A stretch of DNA of 64,000 bases from Undibacterium hunanense (lineage in GTDB: Bacteria; Pseudomonadota; Gammaproteobacteria; Burkholderiales; Burkholderiaceae_D). A program made the position numbers and the translations under genes. Numbering within the stretch: the stretch's first letter is position 1; each line of letters opens with the position of its first letter. Below are positions 26,400-35,135 of this stretch, piece by piece. The stretch spans positions 1 to 64,000 of the forward strand of contig NZ_JACOGF010000020.1 in the NCBI RefSeq assembly GCF_014284335.1. Reading direction: 5' to 3'. A model generated the notes under the pieces. It saw only the letters and a program-made list of their open reading frames with translations, did no database searches and had not been told where the DNA came from.

Positions 26400-28973
26400 A
26401 TGCACGCTTTCGCCAGACTTTGCCGCATATTGATTAGCTTGCTGGCTTCGTCTTTCCTGTTATGCAGCCCTGTGCTGGCGCAGAGCAGTCCCCATGATGA
26501 CTGGATCAGCAGTGTTGTCCTGCCCGGTTCGGCTGTCATATCCGACGCCAGCAAACCCACACAGATCGTGCTGGCTGATGGCGATGCCAAAGTCGTGCAA
26601 CTGGCGGCGCGTGATCTGGCGACTGACCTGGAGCGTGTCACCGGGCGGCACGCACATATTAGCTCGCCCTCTGCCATCAAATCCACGTCGCTGATCCTGG
26701 TCGGCACGCTGGGCAAATCCCCCTTGCTGGATCAACTGGTGGCGGCAGGCAAGCTAGACATTGGCAACCTGCGTGGCGCGTGGGAAAGTTTTGTTGTCGC
26801 CAGTGTCACCGCACCCATGCCGGGTGTGGATAATGCCGTGGTCATTGTGGGCAGTGATGCACGCGGCACCGCCTTTGGCATTTATGAATTGTCGCAAGCC
26901 ATCGGTGTGTCGCCGTGGCATTGGTGGGCAGATGTGGCACCGGAAAAGAAAGCAGCCCTGTACATGGCAGCAGGCACACGGCGCTTTGGACCGCCTTCGG
27001 TCAGGTATCGCGGCATTTTCATCAATGACGAAGACTGGGGCCTGCATGTGTGGGCGGCCAACAATTTTGAGCCAGAACACAAGGGCATAGGCCCCAAGAC
27101 CTATGCCAAAGTGTTTGAACTGTTGCTGCGCCTGAAGGCAAATACCCTGTGGCCTGCCATGCATGCAGTCAGCCCGCCTTTCAACCAGTTGGCTGCCAAT
27201 GCGGCGCTGGCGAATGACTATGGCATCGTCATGGGATCATCCCATGCTGAACCCATGCTGCGCAATAATGTCGGCGAATGGAAGGCCGCGCCAGAAAGCT
27301 ATAATTACGTCAGCAATGCAGATGGCGTGCGTGCTTATTGGGAAGAACGCCTGCGCAGCAATGGCGGCTATGAAAACATCTATACCCTGGGTATGCGCGG
27401 CATCCATGATTCCAAAATGCAGGGGCCAAAAACGGATATAGAACGCAGGCAGGTGCTGGAAACCATCTTTAGCGACCAGCGTCGTCTGTTAAACAAATAC
27501 GTGAACCCCGACATCAATCAGGTACCGCAGGTATTTTGTGCGTATAAAGAAGTATTGCCTCTGTACCGTCAGGGCCTGCAGGTGCCGGACGATGTCACCA
27601 TCATCTGGCCGGATGACAATTTTGGTTATGTGCGCAGCTTTGCCACTGCAGAAGAACGCAAGCGTGCAGGTGGCTTTGGCGTATATTACCACCTGTCATA
27701 TCTGGGCGCACCTTTGTCTTACCTGTGGCTAAGCACCACGCCCCCGGCCCTGATCTGGGAAGAAATGAGCAAGTCTTACGACAACGGTGCCCGTAACATA
27801 TGGATAGCCAATGTCGGCGACCTGAAACCAGCAGAAATCGGCACCGAATTCTTTTTGCAAATGGCCTGGGACATGCAACGCTGGCCGCTGGCACAACTGT
27901 CCACCTACTTGCGACAGTGGGCCGGGCGTGAATTTGGGGCAACACAGGCAACAGAAATTGCCGCCATCATGTCAGAGTATTACCAACTGAATTACCAGCG
28001 CAAGCCAGAACACCTGCAATGGTGGCTGCCCAAAGAAAGCCCACGCCCGAGCGCACTAAGCCCTGACGAAATCACACAAAGGCTGGCGGCATTTACGCAA
28101 TTGCAAAGCCGCGTTGGCAAAGTTGGCAAGCAACTGCGCGCCGACCAGCAAGATGCATTTTTTGAACTGGTGGCCTACCCGGTGCAGGCATCGGCCCTGG
28201 CGAATCTGCGTTATTTTGAAACCGAACGCGGCAACCGTGCTGCCGCCATCAACGCCGACCAGCAACTGCAAACCATCAACGCCCATTGGAACGGCCCACT
28301 GGCAGCTGGCAAATGGCGTGGCATCATGGCAGCAGAACCGGCAGATGATCAGTGGAAATCCATGCGCATCAGCAAGTGGCAGGCGCCCGCTACAGATATT
28401 GTCGCTGCAGCACCCGTAGCACCTGTAGCACCTGTAGCACCGCCCACCGCATCAGTGGTCGCCATGGAGGCCGAACAATTCCAACATCAGCGTGCAAATG
28501 GCAGCATGCGCTGGGAACTGATACCCGGCCTGGGCCGCACTGGTGCTGGCACTATGGCCTTGTTCCCCACCACGGCCGCTGCCATCCCACTGGCGCAGGC
28601 AGCAAGCACAGCACCGCGTCTGGATTATGAATTTACGCTGGACGGTACAGACGGTGCGGGCAACTACCAGTTTTCAGCCTACCTCATCCCCACTCAACCT
28701 CTCAGCGGTACGGTACTGGAGCTGGCCATTGCCATTGATGATGGCGCACCTCAACTGGTACAACTCGATGTCAAAGATGGCAGTGCAGAATGGGCGCAGG
28801 GTGTATTGAATGCCACACGCATTGCCAGCACCCCGGTGGGCACGCTGGCGGCAGGCAAGCATCAATTGCATGTGTATGGCATACGCCCCGGCATTGTGGT
28901 GGACAAGATCGTGCTGCATCAGGGCAAGCTGTCATCTGGCTATCTGGGGCCGGTGAGCGCAAGCAGGAATTAA
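26400..28973 (+). CDS. GH115-family exported alpha-glucuronidase
   Basis: An 857-residue protein with a signal peptide (to about residue 27) and the GH115 order: an N-terminal domain with VGSDARGTAFGIYELSQAIGVSPWHWW, then PSVRYRGIFINDEDWG, NTLWPAMH, IVMGSSHAEPMLRNN, YENIYTLGMRGIHD, and VTIIWPDDNFGYVR. GH115 enzymes remove (4-O-methyl)glucuronic acid from xylan. After residue 660 a Pro-Val-Ala repeat linker (28410-28441) leads to a C-terminal beta-rich domain (about 690-857), likely carbohydrate-binding. No xylanase gene is in the window. Confidence 0.92.
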   Translation: MHAFARLCRILISLLASSFLLCSPVLAQSSPHDDWISSVVLPGSAVISDASKPTQIVLADGDAKVVQLAARDLATDLERVTGRHAHISSPSAIKSTSLILVGTLGKSPLLDQLVAAGKLDIGNLRGAWESFVVASVTAPMPGVDNAVVIVGSDARGTAFGIYELSQAIGVSPWHWWADVAPEKKAALYMAAGTRRFGPPSVRYRGIFINDEDWGLHVWAANNFEPEHKGIGPKTYAKVFELLLRLKANTLWPAMHAVSPPFNQLAANAALANDYGIVMGSSHAEPMLRNNVGEWKAAPESYNYVSNADGVRAYWEERLRSNGGYENIYTLGMRGIHDSKMQGPKTDIERRQVLETIFSDQRRLLNKYVNPDINQVPQVFCAYKEVLPLYRQGLQVPDDVTIIWPDDNFGYVRSFATAEERKRAGGFGVYYHLSYLGAPLSYLWLSTTPPALIWEEMSKSYDNGARNIWIANVGDLKPAEIGTEFFLQMAWDMQRWPLAQLSTYLRQWAGREFGATQATEIAAIMSEYYQLNYQRKPEHLQWWLPKESPRPSALSPDEITQRLAAFTQLQSRVGKVGKQLRADQQDAFFELVAYPVQASALANLRYFETERGNRAAAINADQQLQTINAHWNGPLAAGKWRGIMAAEPADDQWKSMRISKWQAPATDIVAAAPVAPVAPVAPPTASVVAMEAEQFQHQRANGSMRWELIPGLGRTGAGTMALFPTTAAAIPLAQAASTAPRLDYEFTLDGTDGAGNYQFSAYLIPTQPLSGTVLELAIAIDDGAPQLVQLDVKDGSAEWAQGVLNATRIASTPVGTLAAGKHQLHVYGIRPGIVVDKIVLHQGKLSSGYLGPVSASRN

Positions 28974-29061
28974 CCAACGGAAGATATGGCAATAGCTGCC
29001 GCCATTACCGTCCATACAATTGCGATCATAAATGCCGTTACAATTAATTTTTAAAAATAAC

Positions 29062-29090
29062 TTGCTATTAGATAGTACGCTATATATTAT
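29062..29090 (+). promoter_or_regulatory. ohrR promoter with candidate OhrR operator
   Basis: TTGCTA and TATTAT are separated by 17 bases. Overlapping them at 29064-29088 is a 25-base segment whose core CTATTAGATAG is an inverted repeat. The same segment, with six changes, occurs upstream of ohr at 29773-29797. This fits an OhrR-controlled autoregulated promoter. Confidence 0.6.
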
Positions 29091-29097
29091 GTGAAAC

Positions 29098-29553
29098 ATG
29101 AAAACGCCCAACACCAAATCCATGCCAGTACCGCAGCTCGGTGATCAGTTGTGCTTTGCCTTGTATTCCACCTCACTGGCAATGAACAAGCTGTATCGCA
29201 AGCTATTGAAAGGCATGGGCATCACCTATTCGCAGTACCTGGTGCTGATGGTGTTGTGGGAGCAGGATGCGCAAACCGTGAATGACATCGGTGCCCGTCT
29301 GATACTGGATTCAGCCACCCTGACACCTTTGCTGAAACGCATGGAAGCGCAGGAACTGATCACCAGGGTCCGGGCCGCCAGCGATGAAAGACAGGTCATC
29401 ATTTCACTGACCAAAGCTGGCAATGACATGCGCAAGGCAGCATCTGCCCTGCCGGTGTCGGTGATGTGTGCGACAGAATGTTCGTCAGACCAGATCAAAG
29501 GCTTGAAGGAAGAAATTATCGCATTGCGGGAAGCGATTTTGAAGAATGCATGA
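29098..29553 (+). CDS. ohrR: OhrR-type MarR-family peroxide-sensing repressor
   Basis: A 151-residue winged-helix protein. The N-terminal DQLCFALYSTSLAMNKLYR with Cys19 is the reactive-cysteine signature of OhrR, and GITYSQYLVLMVLWE, NDIGARLILDSATLTPLLKRME and RAASDERQVIISLT are the MarR core and wing. OhrR represses ohr until organic hydroperoxide oxidises the cysteine. Additional cysteines near the C-terminus (VMCATECSSD) could form the two-cysteine disulfide, though their placement is unusual. The ohr gene lies 474 bases downstream, separated by a repeat pair. Confidence 0.9.
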   Translation: MKTPNTKSMPVPQLGDQLCFALYSTSLAMNKLYRKLLKGMGITYSQYLVLMVLWEQDAQTVNDIGARLILDSATLTPLLKRMEAQELITRVRAASDERQVIISLTKAGNDMRKAASALPVSVMCATECSSDQIKGLKEEIIALREAILKNA

Positions 29554-29573
29554 AGGTAGTAGATGCAGAAGCA

Positions 29574-29609
29574 GTAGGTACGATTCGCGGAGCGTAATCG
29601 TACGAATGT
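29574..29609. repeat. TACGATT-type palindromic repeat, copy 3
   Basis: GTAGGTACGATTCGCGGAGC continues into TAATCGTACG, a hairpin of the same family as 12096-12131, starting 21 bases after the ohrR stop codon. Confidence 0.7.
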
Positions 29610-29672
29610 GAGCCACGGCTTGTGATATTTAAATGCCGATTTGAAATATCTTCGTGATTTTCAGGCATAGCA

Positions 29673-29706
29673 TATGTGCGATTACGCTACGCTAATCTCA
29701 CCTACG
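29673..29706. repeat. TACGATT-type palindromic repeat, copy 4
   Basis: An inverted partner of the 29574-29609 copy (GCGATTACGCTACGCTAATC, then CCTACG). The pair encloses about 65 bases, again giving the facing arrangement. Confidence 0.65.
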
Positions 29707-29772
29707 CAGCTTGGTTTCTTGACGAATGCAAGGTAGTTTTTAGCAAATTCGATTGTTGTTTTTATATAGTGA

Positions 29773-29797
29773 GCTATTTAATAGTAATCTATTTATG
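29773..29797. promoter_or_regulatory. Candidate OhrR operator upstream of ohr
   Basis: A 25-base segment matching the one in the ohrR promoter at 19 positions, with the inverted repeat CTATTTAATAG at the core. A partly related inverse segment, ATAGCTCACTAT, lies near 29870. The remaining 29800-30026 stretch is an AT-rich leader with no gene I can support. Confidence 0.5.
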
Positions 29798-30026
29798 TGG
29801 GATTACAAAGAATGGCTGCAAGAGCAGGCAAGTGTGTCATCAGTTTAGCTACTTGCTTCATATCATTTATATAGCTCACTATTTATTTTGTAGCGATTTA
29901 AATTCAAGAAAAAAATGCAGTAAAAGTAGCAGCAGCAGTAAAACCAGCAACGCCAGCAACACCGTAGCAAACCCATGTGTTTTATTTTCGCAGCCATACC
30001 GGCTGCACAAACTGAAAGGAAATTGT

Positions 30027-30452
30027 ATGTCTATAGCTCAAGTTCTCTATCGTGCGTATGCCAAAGCCACCGGTGGTCGTGATGGCCGTGCTGTTTCTTC
30101 GGATGGCGTACTGGATATCAAGCTGTCTACCCCCAAAGAACTGGGTGGTGCGGGTGGCGCGGCGACCAATCCGGAGCAATTGTTTGCTGCCGGTTATTCA
30201 GCCTGTTTTCTGGGTGCGATGAAATTTGTCGGCCAGCGCGACAAGATCGCCATTCCGGCAGATGTTGAAGTCAATGGCAGTGTCGGCATCGGTGCGATAC
30301 CACAAGGTTTCGGCATAGAAGTTGAACTGAAGATCAGCCTGCCCGGCATGGACAAAACCGTGGCCGAAGACCTGATCGCCCGCGCCCATATCGTCTGCCC
30401 GTATTCGAATGCGACGCGCAATAACATCGACGTCACATTGACCCTGGTGTAA
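30027..30452 (+). CDS. ohr: Organic hydroperoxide resistance protein Ohr
   Basis: A 141-residue Ohr/OsmC-fold peroxidase from the ATG at 30027, with AAGGAAA upstream. The thiol pair is Cys60 in [12 protein letters not shown] and Cys124 in [12 protein letters not shown], at the expected spacing, with [11 protein letters not shown] at the start. It reduces organic hydroperoxides using lipoyl or dihydrolipoamide systems. It is encoded downstream of its repressor gene but through its own leader, so it is probably transcribed separately. Confidence 0.95.
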   Translation: MSIAQVLYRAYAKATGGRDGRAVSSDGVLDIKLSTPKELGGAGGAATNPEQLFAAGYSACFLGAMKFVGQRDKIAIPADVEVNGSVGIGAIPQGFGIEVELKISLPGMDKTVAEDLIARAHIVCPYSNATRNNIDVTLTLV

Positions 30453-30494
30453 ACCTGACGCATCACAACCCCATCCATCATCACAGGACATACC

Positions 30495-31514
30495 ATGAAC
30501 CACTTGAAGACCATCCTGGCAGCGACTGCCATCAGCTTATCTGTTACCAATGCCTTTGCCGCCGGTAGCCCGGGTGTGGAACCAACTACCCAGGCCTTCC
30601 TAGAAGCCTTGCAGGCCGGTGGTGGCAAGCCACTGGAACAACTGTCTGTCGCCGATGCGCGTGCCGTACTGGTCGGCGCGCAGGCAGGCGTGAAACTGAC
30701 TTTGCCCAAGGCTGATGTCTCTGAAAAAATCGTCAAGCTCAACGGCAGCGATGTCAGGCTGACCATCGTGCGCCCGGCTGGTGTCAAGAAAACCTTGCCT
30801 GCGTTCATGTTCTTCCACGGTGGTGGCTGGGTGCTGGGCGATTACCATACCCATGAACGTCTGGTACGCGACCTGGTGGCACAGTCTGGTGCAGTGGCCG
30901 TGTTTGTGAATTACACACCGTCACCAGAAGCAGGTTATGGCGTCGCCATACAGCAGGCGTATGCAGCGACCAAATGGGTAGCAGAGCATGGCAAAGAAAT
31001 CCACGTGGATGGTAGCCGCCTGGCAGTAGCAGGCAATAGTGTAGGCGGCAATATGGCAGCCGTGGTCAGCCTGATGGCGAAAGAAAAAGGCGAACCCAAA
31101 CTGCGTTCACAGGTCTTGCTGTGGCCAGTGACGGATGCCAGTTTCGACAATGCGTCTTACCAGCAGTTTGCCGATGGCCATTTCCTGACCCGCAATATGA
31201 TGAAATGGTTCTGGGACAATTACACCACCGACCAGGCAAAGCGCAAGGAAATCTACGCATCGCCTCTGCAAGCCAGCACCGAGCAGTTAAAGGGTTTGCC
31301 ACCAACACTGATACAAACCGCTGAATTTGATGTGCTGCGTGATGAAGGTGAAGCCTATGGTCAGAAGCTGGCCAGTGCCGGTGTAGCAGTAACTACCGTC
31401 CGCTACAAGGGCATGATTCATGACTTTGGCTTGTTGAATGTGTTGAGCACGGTACCGGCAGTACGGTCGGCGATGTTACAGGCAGGGGCTGAGTTGCAAC
31501 TGCGCTTGAAGTAA
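30495..31514 (+). CDS. Exported alpha/beta-hydrolase (HSL/esterase type)
   Basis: A 339-residue protein with a signal peptide (to about residue 22, AFAA). The hormone-sensitive-lipase pattern is clear: HGGGW (108-112) oxyanion hole, AGNSVGGNMAA with nucleophile Ser182, TAEFDVLRDEG with the likely Asp, and KGMIHDFGLLN with the likely His. The activity would be periplasmic ester hydrolysis. It starts 42 bases after ohr and is likely co-transcribed. A terminator follows at 31529-31571. Confidence 0.92.
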   Translation: MNHLKTILAATAISLSVTNAFAAGSPGVEPTTQAFLEALQAGGGKPLEQLSVADARAVLVGAQAGVKLTLPKADVSEKIVKLNGSDVRLTIVRPAGVKKTLPAFMFFHGGGWVLGDYHTHERLVRDLVAQSGAVAVFVNYTPSPEAGYGVAIQQAYAATKWVAEHGKEIHVDGSRLAVAGNSVGGNMAAVVSLMAKEKGEPKLRSQVLLWPVTDASFDNASYQQFADGHFLTRNMMKWFWDNYTTDQAKRKEIYASPLQASTEQLKGLPPTLIQTAEFDVLRDEGEAYGQKLASAGVAVTTVRYKGMIHDFGLLNVLSTVPAVRSAMLQAGAELQLRLK

Positions 31515-31528
31515 TAGCCTGACAAATA

Positions 31529-31571
31529 CAGCAGATACATCACGCCAGCCATGTTGTATCTGCTGATTTTT
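31529..31571 (+). terminator. Rho-independent terminator after ohr-esterase unit
   Basis: CAGCAGATACA pairs with TGTATCTGCTG around a 15-base loop and is followed by ATTTTT. It lies 15 bases past the esterase stop codon. Confidence 0.85.
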
Positions 31572-31667
31572 CAGCATTCATTTCATCATTTCATCATTTC
31601 ACGCTACTGAATGCAAGTGGCGATGAAATTATCGAAACGTATTCGCAATCAAGCGAAAAATAAACTC

Positions 31668-33233
31668 TTAAAAAATAGCGCACATGTCTTTACATGTTTC
31701 TTCATAGCCTTTTGGATCAGTCAATATTTTCTTTTTTAAATCATCATCGTCATCTATTTCGTCGAGCAGTCTGTCAGTATTGTCGATGCGCTGATTCTTA
31801 AACTGATCACTGTCTTTTCCAGCAGCGCCACTTAACTCATGGATACCAAATTTCTCGGGATCGATGATATCTTCAGGATCAATCTTATTGCCTTCCACTT
31901 GCTGGCTCTTCAACACCAAAGACGGAATAAATTCATGGTTGCGCAAGGACTCCAGGGCATACAGATACTTGAAGTGTTCACTTCCGCCACCAACTGTTGG
32001 ATAGAGATTATTTTCAGTCAGGCTGGCATAGCTGCTTTTCCCTTTGGTTCCCGCCAGAGAAACATGAGTAACCGCCAGCAAATCCTTGTAAGTGCGCAGA
32101 TTGCTTTGGTTGGCTACATTAACAGAAAAATGTACTTGCCCAATCGAAAAATGAGCTGTGAACCGAGCATTGCTGTTTCTGTCAATCACATTGGTAAACA
32201 TCTTTTTTAAGATAAGGTGCAAATCGTTGACCTTGTTTCCCTTATTTTGTTTCGCTTTCTTTAAAATGCCTTTAGAAACTTCAAAAATTCCCGTGATGCG
32301 TTTGAGTTTCGTAGAATTTATCTTAGAACGCCTGCCTCTTACTGATTGTGATTTTCGTATGTGCTCAAGAACAAAATCCGATTTTTTTATTTTCTTTTTA
32401 TCGTCTGGTGCAGGAACCTCTACCAGGGCCTTCTTCTTTTTATCATAAATATAGTGCCTGTTTGGGTCATCCATTTTTTCCCGCATCTCTTTTGGATCAA
32501 CGCCTTCCAGTTTAATCGCATTCTTATACGGGTCTGATCTGGCCGTTTTTAGTTTATGGACAATACGCTGCACGGGCACGTGCTCATACTGCCGATCGGC
32601 TCCAGGCGATGAAGCAGACTGCGCGCTGATCTGATTTTGTGCGACGCGCTTTTGTTGTATCGCCCCGCCCTGACTCAATGCCTTTGCCCCCATGACATCG
32701 GCTTCCTGTTCCAGCCCGGCATCATCATTGACGGCAACACCCTGTTTGATTTTCAAGGTAGGACGAACCCGTCCTTGCGCCTGCTGCACCACATGCCAGG
32801 CTTCATGCGGCAAATGCTGTTCTTGCCCCGGTGCCAGGTGGATGGCATTGCCCTGGGCAAAGGCATGCGCCTTCAGCTGGGCTGGTTTGGACGAATTGTA
32901 ATGCACGCGCACATCGTCCATGCGCATGCCGGACAGGGCTTCTATGCCTGCTTTTAACTGGGCTGGCAAACCATTGGCCTGTGCAGAAGATGCCACCGGT
33001 TTGGCTTCCTTGCCTGGTTTTCCCTGCTCCATCAACTGGGCACAGGCTTGCAGTCGCCGTGCTTGCGGACTGTGGTTGGCCATCTGCTGCAACTTTCGCT
33101 GCGCAAGGGCGGCGGGCCGCTGATCATGCACGCTGGCAGCCACTGTAGCCAGTGTCTGTTTTTGCCGCGCATCAACGCCTGTCATAGCCCTTGGCTGACA
33201 GGGTTCGGCTTTAGCAAAAAAAGGTGCTTTCAT
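31668..33233 (-). CDS. DUF4157 protein A, eCIS-type cargo with unknown C-terminal payload and CaaX-like end
   Basis: A 521-residue protein. Residues 86-190 form a DUF4157 module (GLPAQLKAGIEALSGMRMDD, then [19 protein letters not shown]), with a HEAWH zinc-protease-like motif at 143-147. DUF4157 is known to mark cargo of extracellular contractile injection systems. The Lys-rich C-terminal part (about 225-521) is not recognised; it has no signal peptide or membrane segment, an acidic EIDDDDDLKKK stretch, and ends in Cys-Ala-Ile-Phe, a perfect CaaX box. Two paralogues lie at 39884 and 48832. It is less similar to them than they are to each other. Confidence 0.82.
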   Translation of the reverse strand: MKAPFFAKAEPCQPRAMTGVDARQKQTLATVAASVHDQRPAALAQRKLQQMANHSPQARRLQACAQLMEQGKPGKEAKPVASSAQANGLPAQLKAGIEALSGMRMDDVRVHYNSSKPAQLKAHAFAQGNAIHLAPGQEQHLPHEAWHVVQQAQGRVRPTLKIKQGVAVNDDAGLEQEADVMGAKALSQGGAIQQKRVAQNQISAQSASSPGADRQYEHVPVQRIVHKLKTARSDPYKNAIKLEGVDPKEMREKMDDPNRHYIYDKKKKALVEVPAPDDKKKIKKSDFVLEHIRKSQSVRGRRSKINSTKLKRITGIFEVSKGILKKAKQNKGNKVNDLHLILKKMFTNVIDRNSNARFTAHFSIGQVHFSVNVANQSNLRTYKDLLAVTHVSLAGTKGKSSYASLTENNLYPTVGGGSEHFKYLYALESLRNHEFIPSLVLKSQQVEGNKIDPEDIIDPEKFGIHELSGAAGKDSDQFKNQRIDNTDRLLDEIDDDDDLKKKILTDPKGYEETCKDMCAIF

Positions 33234-33415
33234 GGCGGCACGGGGAAATTGGACAAATAGCGAAAATCACATAACACATTACAACATGATCAATGTTGCA
33301 ACAAGCACTAAATCATGCACCAAGAGATGCACGGTGCCGATAAAACCAGGAAGCAGGGCATTGCTGTAATGCCACTATTCCACTATTTATTACATCTATT
33401 CGGTACCTCTATTTA

Positions 33416-34171
33416 TTATCTCTTTTTGGGGTTTTCTTTCTTCAACTCTTTCTGGCAATCTGCATAATTCGAGAATTCATAGATCACCCCTACCCCGCCC
33501 TGATGAATGGTTTCCGCCTGGGCATAGACGATGATGTTCATGATATCGTCGGGCAAATCTTTTACCGTTCTACCTGCGGCCCAGCGATAGCCATAGCTGA
33601 CGGATCCTTCTTTCAGGCCCACCATCCAGTATTGTGGCTTTTTGCGATAGACATCAACGCTGATGACGTCTTTTTTCTTGCTGGGTTTGCCGTATTTTTC
33701 TTCCAGGCTGGCAGCGATGCGGTCTACTGCTCCCCTGATTTGATCACCACTGCCATTGACGGTATCAAAGCGGGCATATCCACCGATCCTGCACAAGCCG
33801 CTCAAGGGTGTGGCCAGGGCAAAATAGTCAGAAAAATCTGCCATCGGTTGTGGTGGTTTGCCAGTGTACAAATGCCTTACCTTGTCTGAAGCGCTGTAGG
33901 CCAGTTGACCGGTCAGTTCAGCTTCGGTGATGCCCATGGCCAGACCCAGCGGGCCGTTGTAGGCGAGCCTGCTGCTTGCCTGCGCTGTTCCCGCGCTGGC
34001 TTCTGAAGCTATTGCAGGCAGAAAAGCGGAGGTGGCAGAGGCATGGGCCAGAGCTTTTCCGGCATCAGATGCGGCAGGTTTTTGACAACCTGCCGCAGCA
34101 GTCAGCAACAAAAATGACACGGCAACATTGCGCAGCATTGCCGGGTGGTGAGGTCGCTGGTTGGCTATCAT
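33416..34171 (-). CDS. Putative lipoprotein, paralogue 1 of a tandem pair
   Basis: A 251-residue protein with a lipobox-like TAAAGC, predicted to be lipid-anchored. After an Ala/Ser-rich linker comes a 180-residue domain (YNGPLGLAMGITEAEL, HLYTGKPPQPMADFSDYFALATP, GLCRIGGY, SLEEKYGKPS, PQYWMVGLKE, VGVIYEFSNYADCQKE). The same blocks occur in the gene 120 bases upstream, so the two are tandem duplicates. The family is not recognised. The start is uncertain; I used the ATG at 34171. Confidence 0.75.
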   Translation of the reverse strand: MIANQRPHHPAMLRNVAVSFLLLTAAAGCQKPAASDAGKALAHASATSAFLPAIASEASAGTAQASSRLAYNGPLGLAMGITEAELTGQLAYSASDKVRHLYTGKPPQPMADFSDYFALATPLSGLCRIGGYARFDTVNGSGDQIRGAVDRIAASLEEKYGKPSKKKDVISVDVYRKKPQYWMVGLKEGSVSYGYRWAAGRTVKDLPDDIMNIIVYAQAETIHQGGVGVIYEFSNYADCQKELKKENPKKR

Positions 34172-34290
34172 TTCAGACAACGATCTTTGCTGTTTGGTGT
34201 ACTGTTTGGTAATTTGGCGAATGCTGATCAGTCATATCGTGTGATGGATATGACTGATACGATGAATGTCATAGCGAACTACAAATTACT

Positions 34291-35022
34291 CTACAGATTA
34301 CTCGCTTTGGCTTTTTTGTATTCTTTCTCGCACTCTTTGAAATTCGTCATGTCATAAGTGACACCGACACTACCTGAATCCAGAGAATAACCAGTGACGG
34401 TGATATCTATAGAGTCAATATTGTTTGGCAAAGCGGCAGTGTTTTTTCCTTTCTCCCAGTCATAACCATAGACGACAGATTTTTCCTTCAAACCCAGCAT
34501 CCAGTATTGTGGATTCCTGCGGTAGATATCATTGGCAATACTATTGTATTTACCGCTCGGTTTCCCGTACTTTTCTTCCATCAGAGACGCCAAATTATCT
34601 GCTTCTTCCTTGAGCTGATCACCTCTGTCATTCACAGAATTGATCACCTTGATTGCACGTATCCGACAAACACCCGCAACAGGCGTAGCGATTACATAGT
34701 ATTTCGTAAATCCAGGGCCAAGCTTGGGTGGCGTTCCTGTATAAACGTGGGTCGCTTCTGCAGTATTGGTAAAGCCAAAAATCTCGTGTATTTCTTTGTC
34801 ACTAATGCCCATTGCGAGGCCAAACGGACCATCATAAGTCTTGACCGCAGGCTTGGCGGCTGTCGTGGTTGCAGCCACTGCAGATGCAGTTGCCGAAGAC
34901 GATGCCGCGGTTTTGGGTTCTTCATGCTTTTCGCAAGCAGACAGGCTGGCGATTGCAGCGATCACGGTCATGGATAAAAATTGGCGATGGAATGCTTGTT
35001 TCGTTCTTTTCATAGTGGGCAT
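34291..35022 (-). CDS. Putative lipoprotein, paralogue 2 of a tandem pair
   Basis: A 243-residue protein with signal FLSMTVIAAIASLSAC and lipid-anchor Cys near residue 30, then an Ala/Thr linker. The conserved domain follows: YDGPFGLAMGISDKEI, HVYTGTPPKLGPGFTKYYVIATP, GVCRIRAI, SLMEEKYGKPSG, PQYWMLGLKE, VGVTYDMTNFKECEKE. It clearly shares ancestry with the downstream gene. A central domain with conserved Cys and an EEKYGKPS helix suggests a periplasmic binding or scaffold role, but no function is known. Confidence 0.75.
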   Translation of the reverse strand: MPTMKRTKQAFHRQFLSMTVIAAIASLSACEKHEEPKTAASSSATASAVAATTTAAKPAVKTYDGPFGLAMGISDKEIHEIFGFTNTAEATHVYTGTPPKLGPGFTKYYVIATPVAGVCRIRAIKVINSVNDRGDQLKEEADNLASLMEEKYGKPSGKYNSIANDIYRRNPQYWMLGLKEKSVVYGYDWEKGKNTAALPNNIDSIDITVTGYSLDSGSVGVTYDMTNFKECEKEYKKAKASNL

Positions 35023-35135
35023 TTTTTTTGGTTTATCTTGGAACTACGCGACAATTCTGCATGGGTGGCAGACATCAATTAGATGATAAACAGGCATAAA
35101 TTGCAACGCCTTTCCTTTAAACAATCATCGATGCC

